The notes under the pieces were generated by a model. It was not told the DNA's origin. It did not search any database and saw nothing but the letters and a program-made list of their open reading frames with translations. Of a stretch of DNA of 64,000 bases, positions 44,108 to 52,838 are shown piece after piece (the first letter of the stretch is position 1; every line of letters starts with the position of its first letter). The stretch covers positions 868,001 to 932,000 of the forward strand of contig NZ_JAJJJF010000001.1 in assembly GCF_022458745.1 (NCBI RefSeq). Direction: 5' to 3'. The translations under genes and the position numbers were made by a program. Origin of the DNA: Bacillus piscicola (GTDB lineage: Bacteria > Bacillota > Bacilli > Bacillales > Marinococcaceae).

Positions 44108-44134
44108 CCCGGCAATTTGAAAGAGATACTGATT

Positions 44135-44539
44135 TTAATAAAACAGCTTAAAAAACCAAGGGAAAAACCCTCCCCCTCCTGTTCCAGGTGGTCCATGTCC
44201 TGGACCGTGTCCGCCGCCATGTGGCGGGCGCGGCGGCCGTCCGCCTGGACGCGGTGGAACATCACCCAAGTACGGCTGTATCCCAACGAGATCACTATGA
44301 TGCACTTGTATATATTGCTGTTGGTAATACGGAGGTGCATACATGAACAGTGAAACCATCCCGGTACGTGCGTTGTAATCGAGTACGTAGGCAATAACTC
44401 GGCCGTAGCCTTGGATAGAAGTTTCGATCCATTGATTCAAATAACGTTCGATAACAACAGGAGGGATATATTGAACAGAGGGCTGCTGTCGTCTATTTGT
44501 ATAGTTATGGTTGTCATAATAATGCAAACTAATCACCAT
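44135..44539 (-). CDS. Unknown protein with Pro/Gly/His-rich tail
   Basis: About 134 residues. The N-terminal two thirds look folded (VIERYLNQWIETSIQGYG, VIAYVLDYNARTGMVSLFMY) and the C-terminal 40 residues are low complexity, with PPRPGGRPPRPPHGGGHGPG followed by aromatic FFPWFFKLFY. Such tails are common in spore-coat or surface proteins of Bacilli. The start is uncertain: ATG at 44539 has a poor site, and a TTG four codons downstream has GGATGGTG upstream. Probably in an operon with the tiny gene at 44551. No family recognised. Confidence 0.65.
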   Translation of the reverse strand: MVISLHYYDNHNYTNRRQQPSVQYIPPVVIERYLNQWIETSIQGYGRVIAYVLDYNARTGMVSLFMYAPPYYQQQYIQVHHSDLVGIQPYLGDVPPRPGGRPPRPPHGGGHGPGHGPPGTGGGGFFPWFFKLFY

Positions 44540-44550
44540 CCGTTTTCTTT

Positions 44551-44664
44551 TTAATCAACCTGTGCGAGAAAATCGTCATATCCTGCGTATCCACCAGGCA
44601 AATGCCTTTTTACAGTATATGGAGTGGCAGTATAACTGTGAACAGAAAAAAATAAAAATGTCAT
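44551..44664 (-). CDS. Possible 37-residue protein upstream of the Pro/Gly-rich gene
   Basis: An open frame with GGGGAGGG eight bases before its ATG. The product starts MTFLFFSVHSYTATPYTVKR and ends LPGGYAGYDDFLAQVD; the C-terminal part looks like ordinary soluble protein. It ends 12 bases before the next gene on the same strand, suggesting a two-gene operon. No family recognised. Confidence 0.4.
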   Translation of the reverse strand: MTFLFFSVHSYTATPYTVKRHLPGGYAGYDDFLAQVD

Positions 44665-44728
44665 ACAGACAGCCCTCCCCCTCATATCTATACTTAAGTT
44701 ACACCTATTGAAGGGGGAGGGGAGTTTT

Positions 44729-45529
44729 TTGGTTCATCCAATTGTTGCTAGATCATTAGAGGAGATTTCATTCTGGGCAAGGATAATGAAGGAGCATGCA
44801 CTATTCTTAAGTTTAGGGTTTACGTATGAGCAAGAAAAGCTCATTAAAGAAGCACGGCAGTTTATTACCACGTTTGAGAAGGTAGAAGAAAAGTTAAGCA
44901 GGTTTAGCCTGCAGTCTGATGTAGAACAAGTGAAAGCTTTTAACAATGAAGTGTATCAACATGCTGTAGCTATATGGAATTTTAAACGACACATTTTAGG
45001 ACTCACATTACGATGTGAAATTGTTTCCAACAACTACCCATTATTAGTTGATCATATCAGCAGAGAGGCAGCATACTTTGCAAATCGTCTGGAAGAATTA
45101 AATAAAGGAAACATAGTACCCAAACCCGAAGCCATTATAGAGGAGAATGTATTTTTTTTGCGTATCATGGCTGATCACTCAAAATTTATCAGTCATCTCC
45201 TCGATCCATCTGACAGAAAACTAGTAGACCAGGCTAGAGAGTTCAGCCACGACTTTGATCAATTAGTGTTCCAGGCTGTTGATCTCCATTCTATGGCCCC
45301 CGAATCAGAGACGAAGCCAGTACTAAGTCGATTTCTAGACCAAAATAGAGTCTCTGTTTCTGCGTTAAGGGATTTTAAGAAAGCAGGAGGTGAATTGATC
45401 GAAGCATGTCGATTAAAAAGCAATATCCACCCGTTACTCGCCGATCATACTTTTAGAGAGGCTGAAAGATTTCTTGAGATTATTGATTTATTTGAAGAAA
45501 GCCTTCGGGAAAATAAAGATAATGAATAA
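44729..45529 (+). CDS. DUF2935 family protein, predicted four-helix metal binder
   Basis: A 266-residue protein with two similar halves, each an all-helical DUF2935 repeat. ISFWARIMKEHALFLSLGF near 14-32 is mirrored by VFFLRIMADHSKFISHLL near 144-161; HISREAAYFANRLEEL is mirrored by HTFREAERFLEIIDL. The repeated Glu and His positions suggest a ferritin- or haemerythrin-like di-metal site. Function unknown. The TTG start follows GGGGGAGGGGAG. A terminator follows. Confidence 0.82.
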   Translation: MVHPIVARSLEEISFWARIMKEHALFLSLGFTYEQEKLIKEARQFITTFEKVEEKLSRFSLQSDVEQVKAFNNEVYQHAVAIWNFKRHILGLTLRCEIVSNNYPLLVDHISREAAYFANRLEELNKGNIVPKPEAIIEENVFFLRIMADHSKFISHLLDPSDRKLVDQAREFSHDFDQLVFQAVDLHSMAPESETKPVLSRFLDQNRVSVSALRDFKKAGGELIEACRLKSNIHPLLADHTFREAERFLEIIDLFEESLRENKDNE

Positions 45530-45537
45530 TAGGCGAA

Positions 45538-45570
45538 AAACCCTCCAAGCTCTAAAAGTGGAGGGTTTTT
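45538..45570 (+). terminator. Terminator of the DUF2935 gene
   Basis: AACCCTCCA and TGGAGGGTT enclose an 11-base loop, then TTT. Confidence 0.85.
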
Positions 45571-45643
45571 ACGTTTACCTGGGAGAAAAGTTGCGCTAAG
45601 GGGATAGTAAATGAGCAGCGATGTTGTCCTACTTAAACAAATA

Positions 45644-46063
45644 TCAAACAAACTTAAATGAGCGAACATTATAACGAAGGAAAAAAAGCCAAATGAAAAA
45701 TACAAGCTGTGCAAAAACAAGAAATAACGGTGATCGTCCGGCTAATTCTCCAAGCATGGGGGCGAGCATGCCAGCCGTCAATGCGCTAGATGCTCCAGCC
45801 ATTGCTGCATGAATACCGAAAAGGCTTCCAAAAAGCAGGCCGCACCCCATTCCTAACGTACCGGCTGCAATGCTTGTCTCAATGAAAAAGCCGGGATGCA
45901 TATAGGTGAAAATAAAGCCGCTGCACAAGGCGAACAATATTGGCGGGGTTACCATCACATTCATTTGCATCGAAACCGAATGGCTATTTGCTTTTTTCTC
46001 AGCTAAACCGCTGTATAGTAACGATATAATCCATATATTCCCTGCAAATAAAAACCAAAGCAC
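45644..46063 (-). CDS. Unknown membrane protein, about four helices
   Basis: About 139 residues with hydrophobic segments near 2-15, 32-50, 58-85 and 115-133, including the Gly/Met-rich GTLGMGCGLLFGSLFGIHAAM. I favour GTG at 46061-46063 because GGAGGGAGA lies upstream; longer in-frame starts to 46126 lack a ribosome site. It resembles small integral membrane proteins near coat genes in related genomes only in topology. No family recognised. Confidence 0.65.
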   Translation of the reverse strand: MLWFLFAGNIWIISLLYSGLAEKKANSHSVSMQMNVMVTPPILFALCSGFIFTYMHPGFFIETSIAAGTLGMGCGLLFGSLFGIHAAMAGASSALTAGMLAPMLGELAGRSPLFLVFAQLVFFIWLFFLRYNVRSFKFV

Positions 46064-46223
46064 GTAAAACTCTCCCTCCAACATGGAATTCTTGTCCAAC
46101 TTATTTTTAGAAATATATGCTTGCACAAAGGAAAAGTTGCCAGCAAAATGCAGATGAATGAACCACTAATTCGTGCATACAATGAAAGAGGACTTGAAAC
46201 GATGATACGGGAGGGATGCCCCT

Positions 46224-46727
46224 ATGGAAAAAGATAATGCAGAAGGACAGCCATTGTATTATATTGACCAGCCCGTTTTTAACCGTACGTACAAAACAGG
46301 GCAGACGGTAGCAGTACGTAAACACACGAAAGGACGCCCTAAATTAAATAAGAAAAAGGAAAAAGAAAAGAAAAAACCGAAGATGAAAGATAAAATGCCT
46401 CCTTTAAATGAAACGAGAGATGACTACTTGGATCAAACACAGAAGAAATCGCCAAAAGTTGACGAACAAGAAAAGGAGACTACTGAAAAACTGCAACCAA
46501 GAGATGATAATCGTCCATTACCTAAAGTAAAGGAAACGTTCGACTACCTGCAAACCATACCTCACTATATCCAGCCGGTCGTCGTATGTGAAACGGAAGA
46601 GGGACAGTTTCGTGGTGTTGTTCTACGTGTTACGGGAGAGGAGATGGAAATAGAAGAAGAAGATCAGTTGACTCCTAGTATGATTCATATAAATGAGATG
46701 ATCGATTTGTATATTGTCAGTCTCTAA
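46224..46727 (+). CDS. cotO: Spore coat protein CotO
   Basis: A 167-residue protein with a highly basic middle (KLNKKKEKEKKKPKMKDK) and a conserved C-terminus with FDYLQTIPHYIQPVVVCETEEG and IHINEMIDLYIVSL, resembling CotO (YjbX). In B. subtilis cotO lies beyond fabI and beside cotZ, as here, and acts with CotH in late outer coat and crust assembly. GGGAGGG precedes the ATG. CATACAATG at 46176-46184 resembles a SigK -10. Confidence 0.82.
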   Translation: MEKDNAEGQPLYYIDQPVFNRTYKTGQTVAVRKHTKGRPKLNKKKEKEKKKPKMKDKMPPLNETRDDYLDQTQKKSPKVDEQEKETTEKLQPRDDNRPLPKVKETFDYLQTIPHYIQPVVVCETEEGQFRGVVLRVTGEEMEIEEEDQLTPSMIHINEMIDLYIVSL

Positions 46728-46729
46728 AA

Positions 46730-46768
46730 AAAGACCGATGGAATCCAAGTATTCCATCGGTCCGTTCT
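46730..46768. terminator. Shared terminator of cotO and cotZ
   Basis: GACCGATGGAAT (46733-46744) pairs with ATTCCATCGGTC (46751-46762); seven A on the left give a T run for the minus-strand cotZ transcript. Confidence 0.85.
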
Positions 46769-46780
46769 CTCTCTTGTGAT

Positions 46781-47287
46781 TTACTTATGACGGTGGTGGC
46801 CATGGTGGTGATGGTGTCCAACTTCTCCGACGATTTCAGGCTCAAGGCACTGCACAGCGCAGAAGCAGGTTAGGTCTACCTCGATGCAATAACGAGTCTT
46901 TTCTAGTTCATCAACGTCGCACAGGGAAGTAGGGTCCACACAGCAGTCGTCAAAATCGATATCAGAATCTGGACGCAACATAGACAGTGTGGCACAGCAA
47001 TTATCTTCGTCAATACTTTCGACACGGAAGAAGACTGTTTGGAAGCAGTCATCTCTGCCGATTCCGCCTGTTGCGTAGAAGTATTTTCCATCTTTATTTT
47101 GCAGCATAAATGGTACGGTATCATGAGGATGGCGATGGTGTTTTCCTCTTGGATTTAACAGGTCTGTATAACAACTGTTTCGACAGTTATCTTCGTTTCT
47201 CTCTACTTTCTCCTGGGCTTTATGAATATTGACTAAAGCATCGCACACACAGCTGCTGAATTCGCTTCCGTGTTTTCTGCAACTCAT
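46781..47287 (-). CDS. cotZ: Cysteine-rich spore coat/crust protein CotZ (CotY/CotZ family)
   Basis: A 168-residue protein with more than a dozen Cys, starting MSCRKHGSEFSSCVCDAL and containing NSCYTDLL, CFQTVFFRVE and DLTCFCAVQCLEPE, all typical of CotY/CotZ, which polymerise by disulphides into the spore crust. The tail GHHHHHGHHRHK is an unusual natural His tract that could bind metal. AAGGAG is upstream of the ATG. A SigK-like promoter is at 47320-47348. Only one member of the cotVWXYZ set is present. Confidence 0.92.
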   Translation of the reverse strand: MSCRKHGSEFSSCVCDALVNIHKAQEKVERNEDNCRNSCYTDLLNPRGKHHRHPHDTVPFMLQNKDGKYFYATGGIGRDDCFQTVFFRVESIDEDNCCATLSMLRPDSDIDFDDCCVDPTSLCDVDELEKTRYCIEVDLTCFCAVQCLEPEIVGEVGHHHHHGHHRHK

Positions 47288-47319
47288 GACATTCACTCCT
47301 TTATATATCGTTTCTGTAT

Positions 47320-47348
47320 CATCATATAGAGAAAAACCCCAAAAGGTG
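47320..47348 (-). promoter_or_regulatory. Possible SigK promoter for cotZ
   Basis: Minus strand CACC (47345-47348) as -35, 16-base spacer, and TATATGATG (47320-47328) as -10; the SigK consensus is an AC-containing -35 and CATANNNTA. Confidence 0.45.
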
Positions 47349-47480
47349 TTAAGAATATCGGAAAAAAACATAAATGGGCGAAAGGCTAGCGGCTACAAAC
47401 GTCCATAAAAAGAAGGTTAAAAAGAAAGGAACGGGGTATATATATAGTAATCAGAAAATACCGAAGATGAGGTGAAGAAG

Positions 47481-47717
47481 TTGGGATATGTACCGCCGAT
47501 TAAAAATGAGACGGCCGTTAATTATGGAAGCCGGATGGTGGAACAGAGATCGTCTATTCATAAAGTACATCGTATAGAGCCTCCGGCTGCGAGTTACTTG
47601 AATAGAAGGGAACGCAAAGCCTATGGTGAGGAGGAGCGGCGTCTTCTACTGTCAAAACGGCGGAAAGTGGAACAACAATTATACGGCAAGGGTTTTCGAT
47701 TTGATGTAGAAACGTAA
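47481..47717 (+). CDS. Small basic protein of unknown function
   Basis: A 78-residue hydrophilic protein: YVPPIKNETAVNYGSRMVEQ at the N-terminus, then YLNRRERKAYGEEERRLLL, probably a long charged helix. I chose TTG at 47481 with GAGGTGA five bases upstream; the in-frame GTG at 47472 is part of that site. It lies between cotZ and yjcF. The context suggests a sporulation role, but this is inference only. Confidence 0.65.
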   Translation: MGYVPPIKNETAVNYGSRMVEQRSSIHKVHRIEPPAASYLNRRERKAYGEEERRLLLSKRRKVEQQLYGKGFRFDVET

Positions 47718-47762
47718 AACATGTCAGGGTGAAAAGAAATAAACGCCCCGAGGACGGAAAAA

Positions 47763-48206
47763 CTACGTTCTTCCGCCGTTTCTTGGGAGCGTTTTTTTCA
47801 TTTCAACGTGAGGAATGCCGGCATCCATGAATTGATCTGAAGTAACAGAATAACGCAGTTTTTTATAAAACGGTACGGCAGTCAGCTGCGCGTGGAGCGT
47901 CATCGTATCAAAACCTAGGGCCGTAACTTTCTTTTCAAGTGCCTCCATCAATAGCCGGCCGGCTCCGTTTTTACGGCATGATGAGAGCACACATACCCGT
48001 TCTGCTTTTCCTGTTCCTTCCACAACCCGGAGGCGAGCTGCTCCCATCGGCTTATCCTTATCATAAAGTACAAAGTGATAGGCATCGCTCTCATGCTCAT
48101 CGATTTCCAAGTGTTCGGGCACGTTTTGTTCATCAACAAATACTTTGTGACGGATTAAGTACGCTTCTTCTTGCTCTCTTTGATTGTCCGCTTCTATTAC
48201 TATCAC
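47763..48206 (-). CDS. yjcF: GNAT acetyltransferase YjcF (ElaA-like)
   Basis: A 147-residue acetyltransferase. It shows IRHKVFVDEQNVPEHLEIDEHE (family start), AERVCVLSSCRKNGAGRLLMEALE (acetyl-CoA loop) and HAQLTAVPFYKKLRYSV with DAGIPHVEM at the end. The pattern and location after the cot genes match YjcF. Substrate unknown. GTG start with GAAAGGAT at rather long spacing. Confidence 0.9.
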   Translation of the reverse strand: MIVIEADNQREQEEAYLIRHKVFVDEQNVPEHLEIDEHESDAYHFVLYDKDKPMGAARLRVVEGTGKAERVCVLSSCRKNGAGRLLMEALEKKVTALGFDTMTLHAQLTAVPFYKKLRYSVTSDQFMDAGIPHVEMKKTLPRNGGRT

Positions 48207-48349
48207 AAGCGATCATCATCCTTTCTAAAGTTAACATGTCAATCCTAACATTACATTACAAAAACGTTATACCTGCCATTTTATCATAAAGGGAAATGAA
48301 ACAAGTCTTTCTTGCATATGTTAAAATGTAAGAAGAGGAGGAATTCGTC

Positions 48350-48901
48350 ATGGAAAAACCCGTATCTAGTGATGTTGTTGAGGAAGCAGCTCGAAAAGCA
48401 TTACAAGAACGAGGCGTAGAGCTTAAAGATATAGCCGCCATCGTTTATGACATGCAGGCAAAGTATGCCCCCCAATTAACCATGGAAGATTGTTATGATA
48501 GTGCCGACGCGGTCTTGGGGAAGCGTGAAATACAGCACGCGGTGCTCGTTGGGATCGAGTTAGATAAACTTGCTGAAGAAAAAAAGCTATCTGAGCCTTT
48601 GCAGTCACTCGTCGACAGCGATGAAGGACTTTTCGGTGTTGATGAGACGATCGCGATCGGCTCCGTGTTTGGCTTCGGAAGCATTGCCGTAACCACCTTT
48701 GGTTATTTAGACAAAGAAAAACACGGCATTATTAAAAAGCTTGATACATCGAAGGAAGAAGTGCATACCTTTCTCGATGACTTAGTAGCAAGTATTGCTT
48801 CCAGCGCATCAGCCAGACTCGCTCATCGTCTGCGTGACAAAGAGGAAAAGCGTGATAAAAAGAAAATGAAAGAACGGGAAGATGAAGAATTGATCGGTTA
48901 A
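48350..48901 (+). CDS. yutG: Phosphatidylglycerophosphatase A family protein (YutG-like)
   Basis: A 183-residue PgpA-domain protein. DIAAIVYDMQAKYAPQLTMEDC, KREIQHAVLVGIELDKLAEEK, FGVDETIAIGS and FLDDLVASIASSASARLAH are strongly like B. subtilis YutG, which dephosphorylates phosphatidylglycerol phosphate. A highly charged C-terminal tail (DKEEKRDKKKMKEREDEE) is extra and may tether it to membranes or partners. GAGGAGG precedes the ATG. A terminator follows. Confidence 0.88.
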   Translation: MEKPVSSDVVEEAARKALQERGVELKDIAAIVYDMQAKYAPQLTMEDCYDSADAVLGKREIQHAVLVGIELDKLAEEKKLSEPLQSLVDSDEGLFGVDETIAIGSVFGFGSIAVTTFGYLDKEKHGIIKKLDTSKEEVHTFLDDLVASIASSASARLAHRLRDKEEKRDKKKMKEREDEELIG

Positions 48902-48910
48902 AAACGGTGG

Positions 48911-48939
48911 AAAAGACTCCTAAGCATGGAGTCTTTTTT
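48911..48939 (+). terminator. Terminator of yutG
   Basis: AAAAGACTCC and GGAGTCTTTT enclose a seven-base loop followed by TT. Confidence 0.9.
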
Positions 48940-49039
48940 GGTCCTGACATATACGTTTAGAAGAGGGGACTTGCAGGCGGGTAAAAAAATAAGATAAGAT
49001 AAGATGAAAGATAAGGATAAAAGGAGTCGAACAGAGGCA

Positions 49040-49222
49040 ATGGCAGGAAAACCACACTGGATTTATTGGAAACAAACATTTCGCTCTAAGTTCCAGGCAG
49101 GCTGCTTGAAAGCAAAGTTAGAAGAAAACTGGCACAATGGTTATGAAATCGGCCCTTTTGTTGAAATACGAAAGTTGAAGACCAATAAATATGTCGTCCG
49201 CTATACATATGATGAGGCATAA
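49040..49222 (+). CDS. Small hypothetical protein
   Basis: A 60-residue product MAGKPHWIYWKQTFRSKFQA, then NGYEIGPFVEIRKLKTNKYVV and an acidic end. Aromatic and basic residues and a likely beta hairpin suggest a small fold. AAAAGGAG is 13 bases before the ATG at 49040; the in-frame ATG at 49004 lacks a ribosome site. It has its own terminator. No family recognised. Confidence 0.6.
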   Translation: MAGKPHWIYWKQTFRSKFQAGCLKAKLEENWHNGYEIGPFVEIRKLKTNKYVVRYTYDEA

Positions 49223-49252
49223 TGACGCTAAGAGCTACTGCAAACTAATGAT

Positions 49253-49290
49253 AAAAAAGCTGACAAGGGTATAGGCCTGTCAGCTTTTGT
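49253..49290. terminator. Terminator between the small gene and fumarase
   Basis: AAAAGCTGACA and TGTCAGCTTTT enclose a 12-base loop; A and T tracts on either side allow use in both directions. Confidence 0.85.
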
Positions 49291-49302
49291 ATTTTTGTTG
49301 TT

Positions 49303-50691
49303 CTATTCTTTTGGTGTGACCATTTTAGACGGATCTACGACTTCATCAAATTGCTCTTCTGTTAACAAACCGCTCTCAAGTGCTGCTTCTTTAAGTGTCT
49401 GGCCTTTTTCATGCGCTGTTTTAGCAATCTTCGCCGCATTTTCATACCCGATATGCGGGTTAAGCGCTGTTACGAGCATGAGTGAATTGCGAAGATGTTC
49501 ATCAATTTTTTCTTGGTTAGGCTCAATGCCAACTGCGCATTTGTCATTAAAGGAAATCATCGCATCAGCAAGCAAATAAGCAGACTGCAAGAAATTATAA
49601 ATAATAACAGGCTTGAAGACGTTAAGTTCAAAATTACCTTGGCTCGCTGCAAAACCGATTGTCGCATCATTTCCCATTACCTGGGCGGCAACCATTGTCA
49701 ATGCTTCTGATTGAGTAGGATTGACTTTTCCAGGCATAATGGAGCTTCCAGGTTCATTAGCCGGGATCTTAATCTCACTAAGACCGGAACGCGGGCCGCT
49801 TGAAAGCCAGCGCACGTCGTTTGCGATCTTCATCAAATCAGCAGCTAATCCTTTGAGAGCACCATGAGCATAAACAATTTCATCATAGCTCGTAAGCGAA
49901 TGGAACTTATTTGGTGCAGAGCGGAACGATTTCTCCGTTATCGAGCTAATTTCTTCGGCAACATATTCTCCGAATTTAGGATGGGCATTAATGCCGGTCC
50001 CCACTGCTGTTCCTCCGATTGCTAAATCTTTTACATAATCAATACTTGCTTGAATCATCTCACCGCTTCGTTCTAGCATCCGGTGCCAGCCGCTGATTTC
50101 TTGGCCGAGTGTAAGCGGTGTGGCATCCTGGAGGTGTGTTCTGCCGATTTTGATCACATCAGCGAATGCCTGCTGTTTTTCTGCAAACGTCTTTTTAAGA
50201 ATATCAATCGCCGGCAGAATATCATTTTCTACTTTTTCAACGGCAGCGACGTGAATAGCCGTCGGGAATGTGTCATTAGAGCTTTGTGAGCGGTTCACAT
50301 CATCATTTGGATGTACGATAAGATCTGAGTTTTGTTCTTTTAGAAGCTCATTTGCACGGCGGGCGAGCACTTCATTCATATTCATATTAGACTGGGTACC
50401 GCTTCCAGTTTGCCAGACCGCAAGCGGAAAGTGGTCATCCAATTTTCCAGCGAGAACGTCATCGGCAGCAGCGGCAATAGCGTCTGCTTTTTCTGGTTCT
50501 ATTTTTTCCAGACGTTTGTTAGCTAAAGCGGTTGATCTTTTCAGAATGGCAAAGGCATGAACGACTTCAAGTGGCATTTTTTCTTTGCCGATTTTAAAAT
50601 TTTCCAAACTGCGCTGTGTTTGCGCGCCCCACAGTTTGTCTTTAGGTACCTTCATTTCTCCGAGTGTATCTTTTTCAATTCTGTAATCCAT
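49303..50691 (-). CDS. fumC: Fumarate hydratase class II
   Basis: A 462-residue iron-independent fumarase (citG in B. subtilis). The superfamily signature [13 protein letters not shown] is near residues 317-329, and [16 protein letters not shown] near 186-201 carries the catalytic His. [11 protein letters not shown] near 97-107 completes the active site. It hydrates fumarate to malate in the TCA cycle. It is monocistronic and faces the chemoreceptor gene divergently. Confidence 0.97.
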   Translation of the reverse strand: MDYRIEKDTLGEMKVPKDKLWGAQTQRSLENFKIGKEKMPLEVVHAFAILKRSTALANKRLEKIEPEKADAIAAAADDVLAGKLDDHFPLAVWQTGSGTQSNMNMNEVLARRANELLKEQNSDLIVHPNDDVNRSQSSNDTFPTAIHVAAVEKVENDILPAIDILKKTFAEKQQAFADVIKIGRTHLQDATPLTLGQEISGWHRMLERSGEMIQASIDYVKDLAIGGTAVGTGINAHPKFGEYVAEEISSITEKSFRSAPNKFHSLTSYDEIVYAHGALKGLAADLMKIANDVRWLSSGPRSGLSEIKIPANEPGSSIMPGKVNPTQSEALTMVAAQVMGNDATIGFAASQGNFELNVFKPVIIYNFLQSAYLLADAMISFNDKCAVGIEPNQEKIDEHLRNSLMLVTALNPHIGYENAAKIAKTAHEKGQTLKEAALESGLLTEEQFDEVVDPSKMVTPKE

Positions 50692-50828
50692 CCGTCATTC
50701 CTCCTGCTACATTTTTGCGTTGTTTCATAGAAAACGGCTGTGGAAAGTCGAGTCCCCTTTCTATTATAGCTTAATTAGCCTATGAATCCAAAGGTTGTTC
50801 CCACTAAGTAAAAGATCTTATTTTTGTC

Positions 50829-50855
50829 TAAATGTACTGAGAAACACACCGATAT
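50829..50855 (+). promoter_or_regulatory. SigD promoter of the chemoreceptor gene
   Basis: TAAA (50829-50832), 15-base spacer, then ACCGATAT (50848-50855): spacing is exact and seven of eight -10 bases match the SigD consensus TAAA-N15-GCCGATAT. It places the receptor in the motility regulon. Confidence 0.8.
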
Positions 50856-50898
50856 AAGGGGAGTTGAAAATGATTGAATAGAAAAGAGGTTAGATGTT

Positions 50899-52581
50899 GT
50901 GAAGTCAATACGTACGAAATTCATGAGTTCTTTTGCCCTAATACTTGGGTTGTTACTGATTTTTACCTTGTTTGTCTCCTTTTTTATCCAAAATATGACG
51001 ACAAACATGGAGGAAGTTGTCCTCGAAGATTTTGATAAGATTTCATCTTACCAGGATTTAGCTTACAATTTAGAAGCCCGTAATGCTTTGGCACAAACGT
51101 ATATCCTGACGGGTGATCCGGAAGCGAAAGAACGTTTTCTAAGTCTCTTGGATGATTCTTTGGCCGTTCAAGAAAAGCTGTCCTCCTATACGAAAAGCGA
51201 AAAGCTCGAAACTATACTGACCGATTTGGAGGCATGGCGGTCTCGGATGACGGAAGAGATTTTCAGTAGCTATGAACGTGCCGGCTTGTCTGCAAGTGAT
51301 ACAGTAAAGCTGCGAAATGAAATCGTTCCATTGCAAAGACAGGCATCCGATGGTTTAAAAGAATTAATAGCAGAGGAACGCGCAAGTGTCGATAAAAATA
51401 TCAGCAGACTGCAAAAACAAGGAGATTATTTGGCTGTTACAAGTATTCTTGCAGGGATTTTCCTCATCATTTTAGGTGGTATTCTCGCATGGGTTCTGGC
51501 TCAGCGGATGACAAAACCGTTAAAGCTAGTGACAGATCAGGTCGCGCGCGTGTCCGAAGGAGATCTTTCTGTTGAAGCGATCAACATCAAGTCGAGGGAT
51601 GAAATCGGCCAACTGGCTGTCCATATCAATGTGATGGTTGATAATCTGCGGCGTCTGCTCGGTTCCGTGCACCAAGCGGCAGATCAAGTTGCGTCAACAT
51701 CAGAAGAACTTTCGGCAAGTTCTGAAGAAACGGCGGCTTCTACAAATGAGATCACCGGCACGATTCAGGAAGTATCCGGCGCTGCAGACACAACGATGTC
51801 ACATTCTAATGTTAGCCTCCAAGCTATGCAAGAGCTCACGGCAGGCGTAGAAAAAATTGTTGATTCATCCGCTGAAGTGACAAGAAAAGCAAAAGAAACA
51901 GAAGAAACAGCGAAAAAGGGAAATGAGGAAATTGTCCGTTCTTCGGAGCAAATCCGCGTAATTAATCATGAAGTTCAGGATTCCGCAGAAATTATTAAAC
52001 ATCTTGGGAAGCGTTCTACAGAAATCGGCTCGATTATTGAAACGATCACTAATATTTCCGAACAGACGAACTTGCTCGCATTAAACGCAGCAATTGAAGC
52101 GGCAAGAGCAGGGGAACATGGGCGCGGCTTTGCAGTAGTTGCTGATGAGGTAAGAAAATTGGCAGAGGAATCAAGCCGTTCTGCTCAACAAATTAAAGAA
52201 TTAATTGAAGCGATTCAAGACGAGACCAACAAAGCAGTGAAGAAAATGGTACATGGCCAAGCGGAAGCGAAAGAGGGGGTTGCTGTTATTGAACGGGCCG
52301 GCACTGCTTTTCAAACAATACTCACATCCATTTACGACGTGACGACCCAGATTGAAAACGTCTCCGCTGTCTCAAAACAAATGGCTGCTAATTCGGAGCA
52401 TGTTACTAGTGCTATTGCAGAGATGAATCACGTTGCAGAAACAACAGCGGGAAGCGCTCAAAACGTTGCAGCCGGTACCGAACAGCAATTAGCCGCTATT
52501 GAAGAAGTGTCGTCTTCTTCCGAAGAGCTGAGTCGCATGGCGCAGGAGCTGCAGGAAGAAGTTTCTGTGTTTAAATTATAA
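50899..52581 (+). CDS. Methyl-accepting chemotaxis protein (four-helix-bundle sensor)
   Basis: A 560-residue chemoreceptor. Helix 1 (about 8-30), a helical periplasmic-type 4HB domain (about 31-178) with [21 protein letters not shown], helix 2 (about 180-202), HAMP (to about 255) and a long signalling coiled coil. The tip [20 protein letters not shown] and [20 protein letters not shown] is intact. It starts at GTG with AGAGG upstream, and a SigD promoter precedes it. Ligand unknown. No pentapeptide CheR tether at the C-terminus. Confidence 0.94.
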   Translation: MKSIRTKFMSSFALILGLLLIFTLFVSFFIQNMTTNMEEVVLEDFDKISSYQDLAYNLEARNALAQTYILTGDPEAKERFLSLLDDSLAVQEKLSSYTKSEKLETILTDLEAWRSRMTEEIFSSYERAGLSASDTVKLRNEIVPLQRQASDGLKELIAEERASVDKNISRLQKQGDYLAVTSILAGIFLIILGGILAWVLAQRMTKPLKLVTDQVARVSEGDLSVEAINIKSRDEIGQLAVHINVMVDNLRRLLGSVHQAADQVASTSEELSASSEETAASTNEITGTIQEVSGAADTTMSHSNVSLQAMQELTAGVEKIVDSSAEVTRKAKETEETAKKGNEEIVRSSEQIRVINHEVQDSAEIIKHLGKRSTEIGSIIETITNISEQTNLLALNAAIEAARAGEHGRGFAVVADEVRKLAEESSRSAQQIKELIEAIQDETNKAVKKMVHGQAEAKEGVAVIERAGTAFQTILTSIYDVTTQIENVSAVSKQMAANSEHVTSAIAEMNHVAETTAGSAQNVAAGTEQQLAAIEEVSSSSEELSRMAQELQEEVSVFKL

Positions 52582-52761
52582 AAAACCATAGTCGACTTAT
52601 CATCAGGCTTGTGGGAAAACGGTGTAAGCTCTCCATGGCATCAAAAAAACAGTGGTAGGAAAACAGTGACAGCGTTGGCTCTGTTGACTCGCCGACTCAT
52701 CCTCAAGTTGTTGCAAATCCAGGTAAGGACGTTTCATCTCGGAACGTTGGTTGTTCCATGC

Positions 52762-52812
52762 TATAATAGAAAAAGAAAACAAACATGCTGACGCGTACAG
52801 CATGTTTTTTTA
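52762..52812 (+). promoter_or_regulatory. Extended -10 promoter immediately followed by a terminator
   Basis: TGCTATAAT (TATAAT at 52762-52767) would start RNA near 52774. Only nine bases later a hairpin ACATGCTG/CAGCATGT (52783-52805) with TTTTTT forms an intrinsic terminator, 27 bases before the dehydrogenase ATG. Any transcript would be about 35-40 bases unless it reads through, so this is either an attenuator or a tiny RNA gene. Confidence 0.55.
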
Positions 52813-52838
52813 TTACATAGAAAGAGAGGAGAAAGAGG

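Noticed and set aside
52603-52803. Minus-strand 66-residue open frame
   Set aside because: It covers a terminator and promoter, lacks a ribosome site and has no protein-like composition.
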